A stretch of DNA of 64,000 bases from Arthrobacter sp. SLBN-112. Lineage in GTDB: Bacteria; Actinomycetota; Actinomycetes; Actinomycetales; Micrococcaceae. Within the stretch, counting starts at the first letter, position 1, and each line of letters opens with the position of its first letter. Location of the stretch: the NCBI RefSeq assembly GCF_006715225.1, contig NZ_VFMU01000001.1:3844001-3908000 (forward strand). Direction: 5' to 3'. The notes beneath the pieces are model-generated. The model did no database searches. It was not told where the DNA came from and worked only from the letters and a program-made list of their open reading frames with translations. Both the position numbers and the translations under genes were made by a program. This document shows, one piece after another, positions 25,536 through 34,884 of the stretch.

Positions 25536-26546
25536 GTGCGCGCCTGGTGGGTGAACGGGCCGGGCCCCATCTCCGCCCGTCCGCTGGTTCAGGGGCTCCG
25601 TGACACTCCCACGCCTGCGGCCCACGAACTGCTGGTGGAAGTGACTGTCTGCGGTGTTTGCCGCACGGACCTCCATCTAGCGGAAGGAGACCTGGCCCCG
25701 CACCGTCCGCACACAGTGCCCGGGCACGAGGCAGTGGGCGTCGTCGTTGAAACAGGGGCTGGCTGCTCCCGTTTCAGGACGGGTGACAGGGTGGGCGTCG
25801 CGTGGCTTGGCGGCGTCTGCGGCACGTGTGATTACTGCCGTCGCGGTGACGAAAATCTATGCCTTACGCCCCTCTTCACGGGCTGGGACCGGGATGGCGG
25901 CTATGCCGAGTATCTGACGGTTTTGGAGGACTTTGCCTACCGGCTGCCGCCTGGATTCCCGGACGAACAGGCAGCGCCGCTGCTGTGTTCGGGCATCATC
26001 GGCTACCGCGCGCTGAAGCGCGCCGCCCTCCCGGTGGGTGGCCGCCTTGGTATTTACGGCTTTGGCAGCTCGGCCCATATCACTGCCCAGCTGGCGCTCA
26101 AACAGGGTGCCTCCGTGTTTGTCATGACCCGGTCTGAAGATGCGCGGCTGCTCGCGCTGGAGTTGGGGGCGGACTATGTGGGGGAGGCATATGACCAGCC
26201 CCCGGTGCCGCTTGATTCCGCCATTCTTTTTGCACCGGTGGGGGACCTTGTCCCGGCCGCGCTGCGTGCCCTGGACCGTGGTGGAACCCTGGCCATCGCC
26301 GGAATCCACCTGACCGACATCCCGGTACTTAATTACGGCAGGGAGCTTTTCTTCGAACGGCAGCTGCGGAGCGTCACGGCCAATACCCGCGCTGACGGCC
26401 GTGAGTTCCTGGCCCTCGCGGCGAGGCTTTCCCTGGCCCTCACCACTACGGCGTACCCGTTCAAGGCTGCGGACCAGGCACTGGAAGACCTGGCAGCCGA
26501 CAGGATTACCGGTTCGGCGGTCCTGCGGGTACGGCCGGAACGCTAG
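25536..26546 (+). CDS. Zinc-dependent alcohol dehydrogenase (MDR family), copy 2
   Basis: 336-aa medium-chain dehydrogenase of the AdhA/AdhP type. Catalytic zinc ligands are in [15 protein letters not shown] and GHEAVG, structural zinc cysteines in [15 protein letters not shown], and the cofactor motif in [12 protein letters not shown], which is less canonical than GxGxxG. GTG at 25536 with GGGAGG upstream is preferred; the longer frame overlaps the PPOX stop. Likely substrates are primary alcohols or aldehydes. It appears to be expressed from the dormancy-like promoter of PPOX copy 2. Confidence 0.88.
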   Translation: MRAWWVNGPGPISARPLVQGLRDTPTPAAHELLVEVTVCGVCRTDLHLAEGDLAPHRPHTVPGHEAVGVVVETGAGCSRFRTGDRVGVAWLGGVCGTCDYCRRGDENLCLTPLFTGWDRDGGYAEYLTVLEDFAYRLPPGFPDEQAAPLLCSGIIGYRALKRAALPVGGRLGIYGFGSSAHITAQLALKQGASVFVMTRSEDARLLALELGADYVGEAYDQPPVPLDSAILFAPVGDLVPAALRALDRGGTLAIAGIHLTDIPVLNYGRELFFERQLRSVTANTRADGREFLALAARLSLALTTTAYPFKAADQALEDLAADRITGSAVLRVRPER

Positions 26547-26576
26547 TCGCCTCGCCGCCACCGCACCTCCCCTGCT

Positions 26577-27602
26577 TCAACCGAACAGGACGGCGGCCTC
26601 CTGATACCGGGCTTCCGGGACCACCTTCAGCTCTCCCAGCGCTTCCTCCAGTCCGACGTTGACGATGTCCGTGCCCCGCAGCGAAACCATGGTGCCCCAC
26701 CTGCCGGCCGCGGCGGATTCGACGGCCGCGAGGCCAAGCCTGGTGGCGAGGACACGGTCGAAGGATGTAGGTTCGCCGCCGCGCTGGATGTGGCCCAGGA
26801 CAGTGGCCCGCGTTTCGATGCCGGTCCGTATCTGCAGTTCCCCTTCCAGGAGCAGCCCGATGCCACCGAGGCGCGGCCGCCCGAAAGTATCCAGGCCGCG
26901 GGGCGCGTAAGGTGCCGCGTGCCCCTCGGGAGCAAAGGCCTCGGCCACCACCACAAGGGGTGCCCTGCCACGGTCACGCGCTGACAACACCCAGGAACAG
27001 ACCTGGTCAAGGGACACCGGATGTTCAGGTATCAGGATGGCGTGCGCGCCCGTCGCCATCCCGGAATGCAGTGCAATCCAACCCGCGTTGCGGCCCATGA
27101 CTTCGGCCACCATGCAGCGGTGGTGCGATTCACCGGTGGTCCGCAGCCGGTCGATCGCCTCGGTGGCGGTCTGGACCGCAGAATCGAAGCCGAAAGTGTA
27201 GTCCGTGGCGCCGAGGTCGTTATCGATGGTCTTGGGCACTCCCACCACGTTGATGCCTTGTGCACAAAGCTCCTGTGCCGCCGCCAGTGTCCCCTCTCCC
27301 CCAATGGCAACCAGGCCCTCGAGTTCGTTGTTCCGCAAGCAGGCACGGACACCATCGATGCCGCCACCCAGCAGAGGATTGGTCCGCGAGGTGCCCAGGA
27401 TGGTTCCGCCCAGGCGCGAGATCCCGCGGACACTCGTCCGGGGCAACGGGACAACGTCCTGCTCCAGGACGCCCCGCCACCCGTCCTTGAACCCCAGGAA
27501 TTCGTAGCCATGCGCAATGTCCCCGGCCAGCACTGCTCCCCGGATCACGGCGTTCACGCCCGGGCAGTCACCACCACTGGTAAGGATTCCCAGCCGCTTC
27601 AC
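26577..27602 (-). CDS. pfkA: 6-phosphofructokinase
   Basis: 341-aa PfkA-family kinase, fructose-6-phosphate to fructose-1,6-bisphosphate. Motifs are ILTSGGDCPGVNAVIRG, VAIGGEGTL, PKTIDNDL and MGRNAGWIA. The Gly in GGEGT (rather than Asp as in GGEDT) indicates ATP, not pyrophosphate, as phosphate donor. The ATG overlaps the stop of the large GH65 fusion by 4 bp, so it takes the G6P-derived F6P made from that enzyme's product. It is the second gene of the operon behind the box at 30820-30833. Confidence 0.94.
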   Translation of the reverse strand: MKRLGILTSGGDCPGVNAVIRGAVLAGDIAHGYEFLGFKDGWRGVLEQDVVPLPRTSVRGISRLGGTILGTSRTNPLLGGGIDGVRACLRNNELEGLVAIGGEGTLAAAQELCAQGINVVGVPKTIDNDLGATDYTFGFDSAVQTATEAIDRLRTTGESHHRCMVAEVMGRNAGWIALHSGMATGAHAILIPEHPVSLDQVCSWVLSARDRGRAPLVVVAEAFAPEGHAAPYAPRGLDTFGRPRLGGIGLLLEGELQIRTGIETRATVLGHIQRGGEPTSFDRVLATRLGLAAVESAAAGRWGTMVSLRGTDIVNVGLEEALGELKVVPEARYQEAAVLFG

Positions 27603-30600
27603 GGCGCCACCACCTCCGAGGTCCTGGCAGGCAACGGGAAGTGCAGGGTCTGGCCGGGAGGAAGGACTTCAACGATGCCGTGCACCTGCACCTTGATCGG
27701 CCCGGCGTCCCCGGGGGCAGAGGCGATGCTCATGTCTTCCCCCTTGAGGTGCACGCGGAGGCGGTGCCCCCGGTACAGGACCTCAAAAGCGACGGCGCGC
27801 AGCCCTGTGGGGAGGTTTGGGGCGAACAGGATGGTGTCACCGCTGAACCGCAGCCCCGCAAAGCTGCGCTGCACCACGTCGATGGTTCCTGCCATCGCGC
27901 CCAAATGGATACCCGCGCGCGTGGTGCCGTGCTGGGTATCGTCAAGATCGGCGTCGAGCGCCTCGCGGAAGCTGTCCCACGCACGGTCCGCGTCCAGGCC
28001 GGCAAGGACGGACGCGTGGGCAACCCTGCTCAGCGTGGACCCGTGCGCGGTCCTGGCCAGGTAATACTCGATGGTTTTGTTGAGTTGTTCATGCGTAAAG
28101 CCATACTGCAGCCGTTGAAGGGTGGCGGCGAGCCCTTCGTGGCCCAACAGGTAAGGGAGCATCAGGACATCTGCCTGTTTGGCCAGCTTGTAGCAGTTGG
28201 TGGTGTCATCCTCTGCTTCCAGGATGAGGTCCAGCCGCTCGATGTCGCCGTACCTGTCCCGGTAATGCTCCCAGTCAAGTTCCTTCAACCCCCCGTATCC
28301 CTCGAACTGGCTGATGACGCCGTCATCATGAAACGGGACGTACATCGCCGTTCCCATGTGCGACCATCCCGCGGTTTCCTCTTCCGTGACGCCCAGGCGT
28401 TCCATGAGTCCGGCGCGCTCGCTGCCGTGGAGGAAGTCCATGATTCCTCCTGCCTGGGAGCAGACCCAGGCCGCCATGACATTGGTGTAGGCGTTGTCGT
28501 CCAGGCCCGGTATGTCGGTGCCTGGGTAACCGGTATGGTACTCGTCCGGTCCCACGACGCCGCGCAGGTGGTACCGGCCGCCTTGCTGGTCGTAGTCCGC
28601 CAGTGAACGGAAGAACCGGGCAACCTCGACCACGAGTTCAGCCCCTTTCTGGAGGAGCCAGATCTTGTTCCCGGTGGCCTGGAAATACTGCCAGGCATTG
28701 AAGGCGACGGCCAGTCCCGAGTGCACCTGCAGGTGCGAGTGGTCCTTGACCCACCTGCCGGACCTGTCGTTGTACAACCATTTTGGTGTTTCCTCGGTTC
28801 CGTCGCTGGCGCTTTGCCAAGGAAACTTTGCCCCTGCCAGGCCTTCCAGAGCCGCGGCCTGCCGGGCGGCGGGAAGCCGCCGCCACCTGTAATCGATCAC
28901 GGACCTGGCAACCTCAGGCGTCTTTGAGGTCAGTACCGGCAGGACAAACAGCTCATCCCAGAAGACGTGGCCACGGTACCCCTCGCCGTGGAGTCCGCGC
29001 GCAGTCACGCCGGCGTCCAGCTCGGCCGTGTGGTGTGTCAACGTCTGAAGCAGATGGAAGATGTGCAGGTTCAGGACCAGGCGAACCTGGACCGGGGCAT
29101 CGATCTCCACCAGGAAGGGACGCAGTTCGCGCCGCCAGGCCTCCTCGTGCGCGGCCAGCAGCGAGTCGAAGTCACCACCAGTACGCTCCAGGACAGCACG
29201 GGCTCCCGTCTCCGGCGAGGAGATGGCACGGTCACGGGACGTCACTACTGCCACCGTCTTGGTGATCCGCACTGCGGTGCCGGCATCAAGCGGCAGCAGA
29301 AGAGTTTGGAAATGGAAGCCTCCTCTTCTGCCATCCTCAATTGCCGCCGGGTTCGCGGAGACGTACGTTCGATAGGCCGCGGCGATCCGGATGAGGCTCT
29401 GTGTGGTTTCCACTTCGACGACGGAAGCAACGTCCTGGAGGCGCTCCGGGCTGGAGCGGCGGGAGGCCGTCCTGTCAGCCAGGTGGAGGTCGGAGCCTTG
29501 GGCAGGTTCGGGCAGGTTCGCGTTGCGGACACCGGCGTTGACCCCGCTGCGTACTTCCACCTCCCCGCTCCAGCCCAGGGCGGTGATCACCGTCTCCAAG
29601 ACCAGCAGATGGGGTTCAGCCATGGAAACGAAGCGGGTCTGCACCACTTCCAGCCGGCGGTGGTCGGCGCTCTCCAGCAGCAGCCGGCGCTCGAGCACTG
29701 CCCGTTTGAGGTCAAGGAACCTGTGCTCGCGGACCGGGCCCATCCCGCCTTCGGACCACCACTGCTGGCCGGCCAGGCGCAGATCGAGCGGGAGGCAGTC
29801 GGGTGCGTTGACCATGTGCTCTTCCAGCAGCGTCTCACCAGCTGCCCTTACCTGGACACGGTTGTAGACGCCGGCGAGGTACATTCCCGCGTAGCTGAAA
29901 TTCCCGCCTTCGGGCGCCGCTCCCCGGACGCCCATGTAGCCGTTGCCCAAGGTGGTGAGGGCCTCCCGATGGCCCTCGTGTGCGGCGTCGAAGCCTTCAT
30001 AAACCAGGTGCCAGGCATTGCCGATGACCTGTCCCAGGTCCAGCTCCCCCACATCGTTGAGGACAGTGTCGGCGCCGGCCGCCTCCAATTGCCGGCGGTT
30101 GCCGGTGCGGTCGATTCCAACCACGAGGCCGAAGCCTCCCTGCCGGGCTGCCTCAACCCCTGCCGTCGAATCCTCGACCACCACGGCGTGCGGTGGGGCC
30201 ACGCCCAGCCGTGCTGCGGCCTCAAGGAAGATGTCCGGCGCCGGCTTTCCGCGCAGGCCCAGCCGTGCCGCCGTCGTTCCGTCCATCACTGCCCGGAAGA
30301 GATCCTGGATGGCCGCCGCTTCCAGGACCACCCCGGCGTTGCGGCTTGAGGTGACCACCGCCGTAGGCACTGCCGCCTCTTTGAGCCTCCGCAGCAATTC
30401 AAGGGTCCCCGGGTAACTCTGGACGCCGTCGGCCCGCAGGTGCTGCAGGAACAGCTCGTTCTTCCATGCGCCCAGGCCGAACCCGGTCCAGGTGCCCGCT
30501 TCATCCGTCTCCTGTCCCTTTTCAACCTGCACTCCCCTGGCGGCCAGGAACCGCACCACCCCCTCCTCGCGCGGCATACCGTCAATGAAGGTAAGGTAGT

Positions 30601-30784
30601 CCGCCCTGCTGAGCGGGGCGCGGTTGGCGTCCAGAGGCACTCTTGGATCATGCAGGATGCGCTCGAACGCGTCTTTCCAGGCAGCTTGATGGACCAGCGC
30701 CGTGTTGGTGACCACGCCGTCCAGGTCGAAAATGACGGCATCAAAGGGTGGCCTGGCAGCAGCGGCGGTGGGAGACCCGATCAT
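27599..30784 (-). CDS. Beta-phosphoglucomutase (HAD)-glycoside hydrolase family 65 fusion
   Basis: 1061-aa bifunctional enzyme. Residues 1-250 are a HAD phosphatase-fold domain with DLDGVVTNTALVHQAAWKDAF (nucleophile Asp20, acid Asp22), VVTSSRNAG and VVEDSTAGVEAARQGG, the beta-phosphoglucomutase pattern. Residues 260-1061 are GH65, with the catalytic acid region GPDEYHTGYPG and DNAYTNVMAAWV. A GH65 phosphorylase splits a disaccharide such as maltose or trehalose with phosphate to beta-glucose-1-phosphate, which the HAD domain turns into glucose-6-phosphate. Mycobacterial relatives of this HAD-GH65 layout include DosR-regulated Rv2006. The ATG is probably leaderless. The sugar substrate is not determined. 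Confidence 0.9.
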   Translation of the reverse strand: MIGSPTAAAARPPFDAVIFDLDGVVTNTALVHQAAWKDAFERILHDPRVPLDANRAPLSRADYLTFIDGMPREEGVVRFLAARGVQVEKGQETDEAGTWTGFGLGAWKNELFLQHLRADGVQSYPGTLELLRRLKEAAVPTAVVTSSRNAGVVLEAAAIQDLFRAVMDGTTAARLGLRGKPAPDIFLEAAARLGVAPPHAVVVEDSTAGVEAARQGGFGLVVGIDRTGNRRQLEAAGADTVLNDVGELDLGQVIGNAWHLVYEGFDAAHEGHREALTTLGNGYMGVRGAAPEGGNFSYAGMYLAGVYNRVQVRAAGETLLEEHMVNAPDCLPLDLRLAGQQWWSEGGMGPVREHRFLDLKRAVLERRLLLESADHRRLEVVQTRFVSMAEPHLLVLETVITALGWSGEVEVRSGVNAGVRNANLPEPAQGSDLHLADRTASRRSSPERLQDVASVVEVETTQSLIRIAAAYRTYVSANPAAIEDGRRGGFHFQTLLLPLDAGTAVRITKTVAVVTSRDRAISSPETGARAVLERTGGDFDSLLAAHEEAWRRELRPFLVEIDAPVQVRLVLNLHIFHLLQTLTHHTAELDAGVTARGLHGEGYRGHVFWDELFVLPVLTSKTPEVARSVIDYRWRRLPAARQAAALEGLAGAKFPWQSASDGTEETPKWLYNDRSGRWVKDHSHLQVHSGLAVAFNAWQYFQATGNKIWLLQKGAELVVEVARFFRSLADYDQQGGRYHLRGVVGPDEYHTGYPGTDIPGLDDNAYTNVMAAWVCSQAGGIMDFLHGSERAGLMERLGVTEEETAGWSHMGTAMYVPFHDDGVISQFEGYGGLKELDWEHYRDRYGDIERLDLILEAEDDTTNCYKLAKQADVLMLPYLLGHEGLAATLQRLQYGFTHEQLNKTIEYYLARTAHGSTLSRVAHASVLAGLDADRAWDSFREALDADLDDTQHGTTRAGIHLGAMAGTIDVVQRSFAGLRFSGDTILFAPNLPTGLRAVAFEVLYRGHRLRVHLKGEDMSIASAPGDAGPIKVQVHGIVEVLPPGQTLHFPLPARTSEVVAP

Positions 30785-30790
30785 AGGTCA

Positions 30791-30833
30791 GTGGTACCAG
30801 CAAGCGCCCGTTCCGGACAGGGCCGTAGGGCCC
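30791..30833 (-). promoter_or_regulatory. DosR-like box and leaderless promoter of the GH65-pfkA operon
   Basis: Read on the minus strand: GGGCCCTACGGCCC (complement of 30820-30833, arms GGGCC/GGCCC perfect), exactly 23 bp, then TACCAC (complement of 30791-30796), six bases before the ATG at 30784. The last -10 base is C instead of T. Confidence 0.55.
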
Positions 30834-30841
30834 GGCGCCGG

Positions 30842-31306
30842 CTACGCTGTGTCCGGATGGGATGCCCGCCCCACGTGGTTCCACCATGTCAGGGGCGAGG
30901 TGATGGTGAAGCGCCTGCCTGTTATTGAGCTGGGCTCGATCCGGACGTAGTGGTCCTTTTCACCGGCTTGCCAGGGAAAGAGCGTCAGCGCGGCCCCGGT
31001 CAGCAGTTCCTCCGAGGCCTCCAGGATGACGGCCTTGCCTTTGACCAGGACGCTCCATGCCTTGGCGTCATCGTGGCCGTCGGCTTCGAGGGCGACGGCG
31101 AGCGGTCCCCCGGCTGCCCGCAGTTTTGTTCCTTCGCCTGTGCGGAAAACCAGGGACTGCTGGTCAACCTTGTAGTTCACGGGAAAAACCTCCGGGTACC
31201 CGTTCACCAGAACTGCCAAGTGGCCAACGGACACACTGCGCAGGAGGTCCCAGCACGTTCCGGGATCCAGGACTTCCGTGGGCGTTTGGGGCGGGTCGTT
31301 GTGCAT
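30842..31306 (-). CDS. Pyridoxamine 5'-phosphate oxidase-family protein, copy 3
   Basis: 154-aa flavin split-barrel protein ([66 protein letters not shown]), paralogous to copies 1 and 2. ATG at 31306 lies seven bases after a TACCTT -10 with no Shine-Dalgarno. The gene ends 57 bp before the GH65 start but has its own promoter, and the two share the promoter pattern. Confidence 0.87.
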   Translation of the reverse strand: MHNDPPQTPTEVLDPGTCWDLLRSVSVGHLAVLVNGYPEVFPVNYKVDQQSLVFRTGEGTKLRAAGGPLAVALEADGHDDAKAWSVLVKGKAVILEASEELLTGAALTLFPWQAGEKDHYVRIEPSSITGRRFTITSPLTWWNHVGRASHPDTA

Positions 31307-31313
31307 GCTGTCG

Positions 31314-31356
31314 AAGGTAATGACACGGCCGCTCCCCCGCTAGAGCATTTAGGCCC
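31314..31356 (-). promoter_or_regulatory. DosR-like box and leaderless promoter of PPOX copy 3
   Basis: Read on the minus strand: GGGCCTAAATGCTC (complement of 31343-31356), 23 bp, TACCTT (complement of 31314-31319), then seven bases to ATG. The spacing is the same as at PPOX copy 2 and the GH65 promoter. Confidence 0.6.
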
Positions 31357-31433
31357 GCCGTGTATTCCGGGGCGGGCCGCTTGTGGGAGAGGGCGTCCCG
31401 TGCCGCAGGTCACCTCGTTGCAGGGCAAAGAAA

Positions 31434-31461
31434 AACACCCCGGTCCGAAGACCGGGGTGTT
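31434..31461 (-). terminator. Terminator of ssrA
   Basis: Stem AACACCCCGGTC (31434-31445) with GACCGGGGTGTT (31450-31461), a 4-base loop, and on the minus strand a TTTTTCTTT tail. It lies 50 bp after the tmRNA 3' end. Confidence 0.92.
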
Positions 31462-31510
31462 ACCGATGACTCGAGTCATCCGTGAAGGATGTCCCGACTC
31501 ACCGCAAGGG

Positions 31511-31876
31511 TGGAGATGGGGGGAATTGAACCCCCGTCCGATGTCGTGTTGTCAGGGCTTCTCCGGGCGCAGTTTGCGTCGGATTTTCTCGGCCCCAGTC
31601 ATGCTGCAAACAGCTGGCTGATCCGGGCCCAGTCATCTAAAAGTCCCGTTTACTCCGATGACGGGAGCAAACAGCAGTGGCTATCTAAATGACGCCAGGA
31701 TCCGGGGCGATAGCAACCCCGGGCTGACGGACTGTCTTACTGCTTAGGCAGCAAGAGCGAAGTCAGTGCGCTTAGATTCGGCACTTATTGGTTTGCAGAA
31801 AGCGTTTACGAGATAATTCTGCATCCTCGGCCCGCTTCACCTGTCGCGACTAACACCGTCGAAACCGATCATCCCC
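31511..31876 (-). ncRNA. ssrA: Transfer-messenger RNA (tmRNA)
   Basis: About 366-nt tmRNA. The 5' end reads GGGGATGATCGGTTTCGAC, and the 3' end GGGGGTTCAATTCCCCCCATCTCCA forms the T-arm and acceptor; the terminal CCA is not encoded (the sequence continues CCC). The tag reading frame is 31744-31782 and encodes AESKRTDFALAA with a TAA stop; the resume codon GCC follows ATAAGT as in mycobacteria. It is paired with smpB just upstream and rescues stalled ribosomes. Confidence 0.95.
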
Positions 31877-31953
31877 GTATTTTGTTACCAAACCGGCTGG
31901 AAAGCCTGCCGGACTACCCATACTAACGCATCATTCAGGGAATTCATTCCCGC

Positions 31954-32427
31954 CTAGCGGCGGCGGTTGCGCTCCCGCATTTCCCGCTGCGCTTCGCGGT
32001 TGTCCTGCTGTTCGCGGAGGGTCTGCCGCTTGTCGTACTCCCGCTTACCGCGGGCCACACCGATTTCCACCTTCGCCTTGCCGTCCACAAAGTAGAGCTG
32101 GAGGGGAACAATCGTGTATCCGGACTCCCGCACCTTGTGGGAGATCTTGATGAGTTCTTCCCGGTGCAGGAGCAGTTTGCGGCGTCGGCGGGCCGCGTGG
32201 TTGGTCCAGCTGCCCTGGTTGTACTCGGGAATGTGGATGGCTTCCATCCACAACTCGTCGTTGTAGAACGTGCAGAATCCGTCCACCATGGAGGCGTGGC
32301 CCTCGCGCAGGGACTTCACTTCGGTGCCCATCAACGCGATGCCGGCCTCGTAAGTGTCCAGCACGTGATAATCGTGCCGGGCCTTGCGGTTGGTGGCCAC
32401 CACCTTACGGCCACTTTCTTTAGGCAC
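31954..32427 (-). CDS. smpB: SsrA-binding protein
   Basis: 157-aa RNA-binding partner of tmRNA. Diagnostic segments are VVATNRKARHDYHVLDTYEAGIALMGTEVKSLREGHASMVDGFC, EAIHIPEYNQGSWTNHAARRRRKLLLHREEL and the C-terminal basic tail. It lies 77 bp upstream of ssrA in the same direction, the usual actinobacterial order. Confidence 0.97.
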   Translation of the reverse strand: MPKESGRKVVATNRKARHDYHVLDTYEAGIALMGTEVKSLREGHASMVDGFCTFYNDELWMEAIHIPEYNQGSWTNHAARRRRKLLLHREELIKISHKVRESGYTIVPLQLYFVDGKAKVEIGVARGKREYDKRQTLREQQDNREAQREMRERNRRR

Positions 32428-32511
32428 GGGAAAACTCCTCGGGTTTCAGGTCGGGTGCCTCCGGGCCTGCGGCGCGGAGCTATATCAGTCTACGGCAGCA
32501 GTGCCTGGCCC

Positions 32512-33942
32512 CTAGAGCAGGCCCATGGGGTCGACGGCAGCGCCGTTGAGCCAGGTTTCGAAGTGGGCGTGGCAACCCGTGGAGTTGCCGGTGCTGCCGG
32601 AGTAGGCAATGAGCTGGCCCTGGGAGACTCTTTGCCCATTCGAGACCACGATGCTGGAGTTGTGGTAGTAAATGGTGGTGAGCGTGTTGCCCTGTGCCAG
32701 CCCGTGGTCAATCTTGACGCGCCAGCCGCCGCCATCGGCCGAGTTCCAGCCTGAGCTGAATACTTCACCGGCAGCTGCAGCGTACACGGGGGTGCCGCAG
32801 GCAGCACCAAAGTCGATTCCGGTGTGCATGTATCCGCCGGTGCCGTAGAAGTCGATGGTTCCAGGCGGAGTGGTGCGGTACCCAAAACCGGAGGTGATGG
32901 GTATGCTGCCGTCGAACGGGTGGCGAAGGCCAAAGGCCGACGGCGATCCGGCAGCGGGCGGGACGTACGGCGGGGCGGGCGGTGCCGGGCGGTTCGCGGC
33001 GGCTGCCGCAGCAGCTGCCGCAGCAGCCGCTGCGGCGGCCTGCCTGCGCTGTTCGGCTTCCCACGCCTCGCGGGCCCTGCGGTCGCGTTCGGCGATTTCA
33101 TTCGCCACCTGGTTCTGGTTGGCCTGGACACCGGCCAGTTGCGCCTGGATGCCGGGCTTGGCCGCCTGGAGCTCAGCGTCAAGGCGGGTGGTATCCGCAA
33201 TCAGCTGGTCGACCTGGGCCTTCTTGGCGGCGGCTTCGTCACGTGCGGCCTTCTCCCGCTCCAGCGCGGCGTCGGCCTTGGCCTTGAGGTCCTTGATCTC
33301 GGCTTCCACGGCCTGAAGCCGTGCCTGCGAGTTGACGTTGGTTGCGTTCTGCTGGCTGAGCTTGTCCATAGCCGCGTTCTGGCTGCGCATGGCCTGGTCG
33401 GCGAGGTCCATGGTTTCGGTCAGGCTGCTGCCGCTGTTGGATCCGAAGAAGAGCGACAGGTTGGAGGGCACGCCGCCGGATTTGTAGGCCTGGGTGGCAA
33501 TCTGGCCGATCAGCTTCTTGGTGTCGGCGATCTTCTGCTTGTCCGTTTCCAGCTGCTGGGTGATCTTGGCCTTGTTCTGCTGGGCCATGTCCACGCGGGC
33601 CGACAGTGCTTCTACTTCCTTGACGGCGCCGGCTACGCGTCCCTGTGCCTCCAGGAGCGCCTGCTGGGCGCCGGGCAATTGGCCCTGGTAGATGACCAGA
33701 TCACCGGCGGCCTTTGCGATCCTGGAATCGACGAACTCAAGGGACGCCTGGACGCGGGCAGCTTCGGCCTCGAGCGCGGCCTTGCGGTCTTCGAGGTCGT
33801 CCGCAAACGCGACGGGAGTGGCAAGGGCCATCCCGGCTGAAAGGATGACGGTGAGCACGCCGCTGACGATCCCCAAACGGCGGGCAGCAGACCGCCCTCG
33901 GCTGCGCCGGGGGCGGGGAAAGTTTTGATCAGTCAGGTTCAT
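32512..33942 (-). CDS. M23 family peptidoglycan endopeptidase with coiled coil (EnvC/LytM-like)
   Basis: 476-aa secreted cell-wall hydrolase or hydrolase activator. It has an N-terminal Arg-rich signal peptide (RSAARRLGIVSGVLTVILSAGMALATPVAFA), a long coiled coil (about residues 45-320) with Ala/Lys/Glu heptads, an Ala-rich linker, and a C-terminal LytM domain (GGYMHTGIDFGAACGTPVYAAAAGEV and the zinc-site GCHAHFETWLNG). ATG at 33942 has AAGGA upstream. Its place directly after ftsX supports a FtsEX-controlled amidase/endopeptidase role in division, as known for RipC or PcsB. Confidence 0.93.
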   Translation of the reverse strand: MNLTDQNFPRPRRSRGRSAARRLGIVSGVLTVILSAGMALATPVAFADDLEDRKAALEAEAARVQASLEFVDSRIAKAAGDLVIYQGQLPGAQQALLEAQGRVAGAVKEVEALSARVDMAQQNKAKITQQLETDKQKIADTKKLIGQIATQAYKSGGVPSNLSLFFGSNSGSSLTETMDLADQAMRSQNAAMDKLSQQNATNVNSQARLQAVEAEIKDLKAKADAALEREKAARDEAAAKKAQVDQLIADTTRLDAELQAAKPGIQAQLAGVQANQNQVANEIAERDRRAREAWEAEQRRQAAAAAAAAAAAAAAANRPAPPAPPYVPPAAGSPSAFGLRHPFDGSIPITSGFGYRTTPPGTIDFYGTGGYMHTGIDFGAACGTPVYAAAAGEVFSSGWNSADGGGWRVKIDHGLAQGNTLTTIYYHNSSIVVSNGQRVSQGQLIAYSGSTGNSTGCHAHFETWLNGAAVDPMGLL

Positions 33943-33969
33943 GGGCATTCCTTGGTCGGTGTGCACAGC

Positions 33970-34884
33970 CTAAACGCGCAAATATCTGCGTAAGGTCAAG
34001 AGAGACGAAATTCCTGCCAAGGATCCGCCAAGGATCAGCAGCGCCGGCACGAGGATCAGGGTCTGGCCGGATGAGATGAAGGCCGTATCCGGGTACTGCC
34101 GGGACATGTAGTCGCCCAGGAAGAAATGCGCTACTGCCCACAGGGTGCCCGAGGCGAGGGCGGCACCGATGACGGCTGCTATGACGCCTTCCAGGATGAA
34201 CGGCAGCTGGATCACGGTCTTCGAGGCACCCACCAGGCGCATGATCCCGGTCTCGCGGCGCCGGCTGAACGCCGAGAGCCTGATAGTGGTGGCAATCAGC
34301 AGGATCGCGCAGACGATCATGACACCGGCGATGCCGACCGCCACCAGGGAGGCCCCGTTCATTACCGAGAAGAGGCGCTCAAGCAGCTGGCGCTGATCAA
34401 TTACCGTCTCCACACCAGGCTGCGAAGAGAACGTCTCGCTGATTATCTGGTACTTCTCCGGGTCCTTCATGTTGATCCGGAACGATGCCGGCAGCTGGTC
34501 CGGCGTCACGGAATCAACGATGGGCGAGTTCGAAAACTGGTCCTTGAAGTGCTTGTAGGCCTCATCCTTGGACTCGAACTGGAAGTCGTTGATGTACTGC
34601 GCCACTGCCGGAGATTCAAGGAGGGCGTTCAGGCCCTGTTGCTGTTCAGGGGTGACCGGCCCGGAAGCGCAGCCGGGCGCCGTCGAACCTTCACTGCACA
34701 GGAAGACGGCAACCTGGACCTTGTCGTACCAGTAGCCCTTCATCTGGTTGATCTGCATCTGCAGCATCCCGGCCGCACCCACGAAGGTGAGGGACACGAA
34801 CGTCACCAGGATGACCGAGACCACCATGGAAAGGTTGCGGCGCAGGCCGCTGCCGATCTCCGAAAGGATGAATGCGAGCCTCAC
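33970..34884 (-). CDS. ftsX: Cell-division ABC transporter permease FtsX
   Basis: 304-aa membrane protein with an N-terminal transmembrane helix ([24 protein letters not shown]), a large extracellular domain (about residues 50-165, with the Cys pair [10 protein letters not shown]) and three C-terminal helices. It couples FtsE ATP hydrolysis to periplasmic hydrolases. The ATG overlaps the ftsE stop by 4 bp. Confidence 0.96.
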   Translation of the reverse strand: MRLAFILSEIGSGLRRNLSMVVSVILVTFVSLTFVGAAGMLQMQINQMKGYWYDKVQVAVFLCSEGSTAPGCASGPVTPEQQQGLNALLESPAVAQYINDFQFESKDEAYKHFKDQFSNSPIVDSVTPDQLPASFRINMKDPEKYQIISETFSSQPGVETVIDQRQLLERLFSVMNGASLVAVGIAGVMIVCAILLIATTIRLSAFSRRRETGIMRLVGASKTVIQLPFILEGVIAAVIGAALASGTLWAVAHFFLGDYMSRQYPDTAFISSGQTLILVPALLILGGSLAGISSLLTLRRYLRV

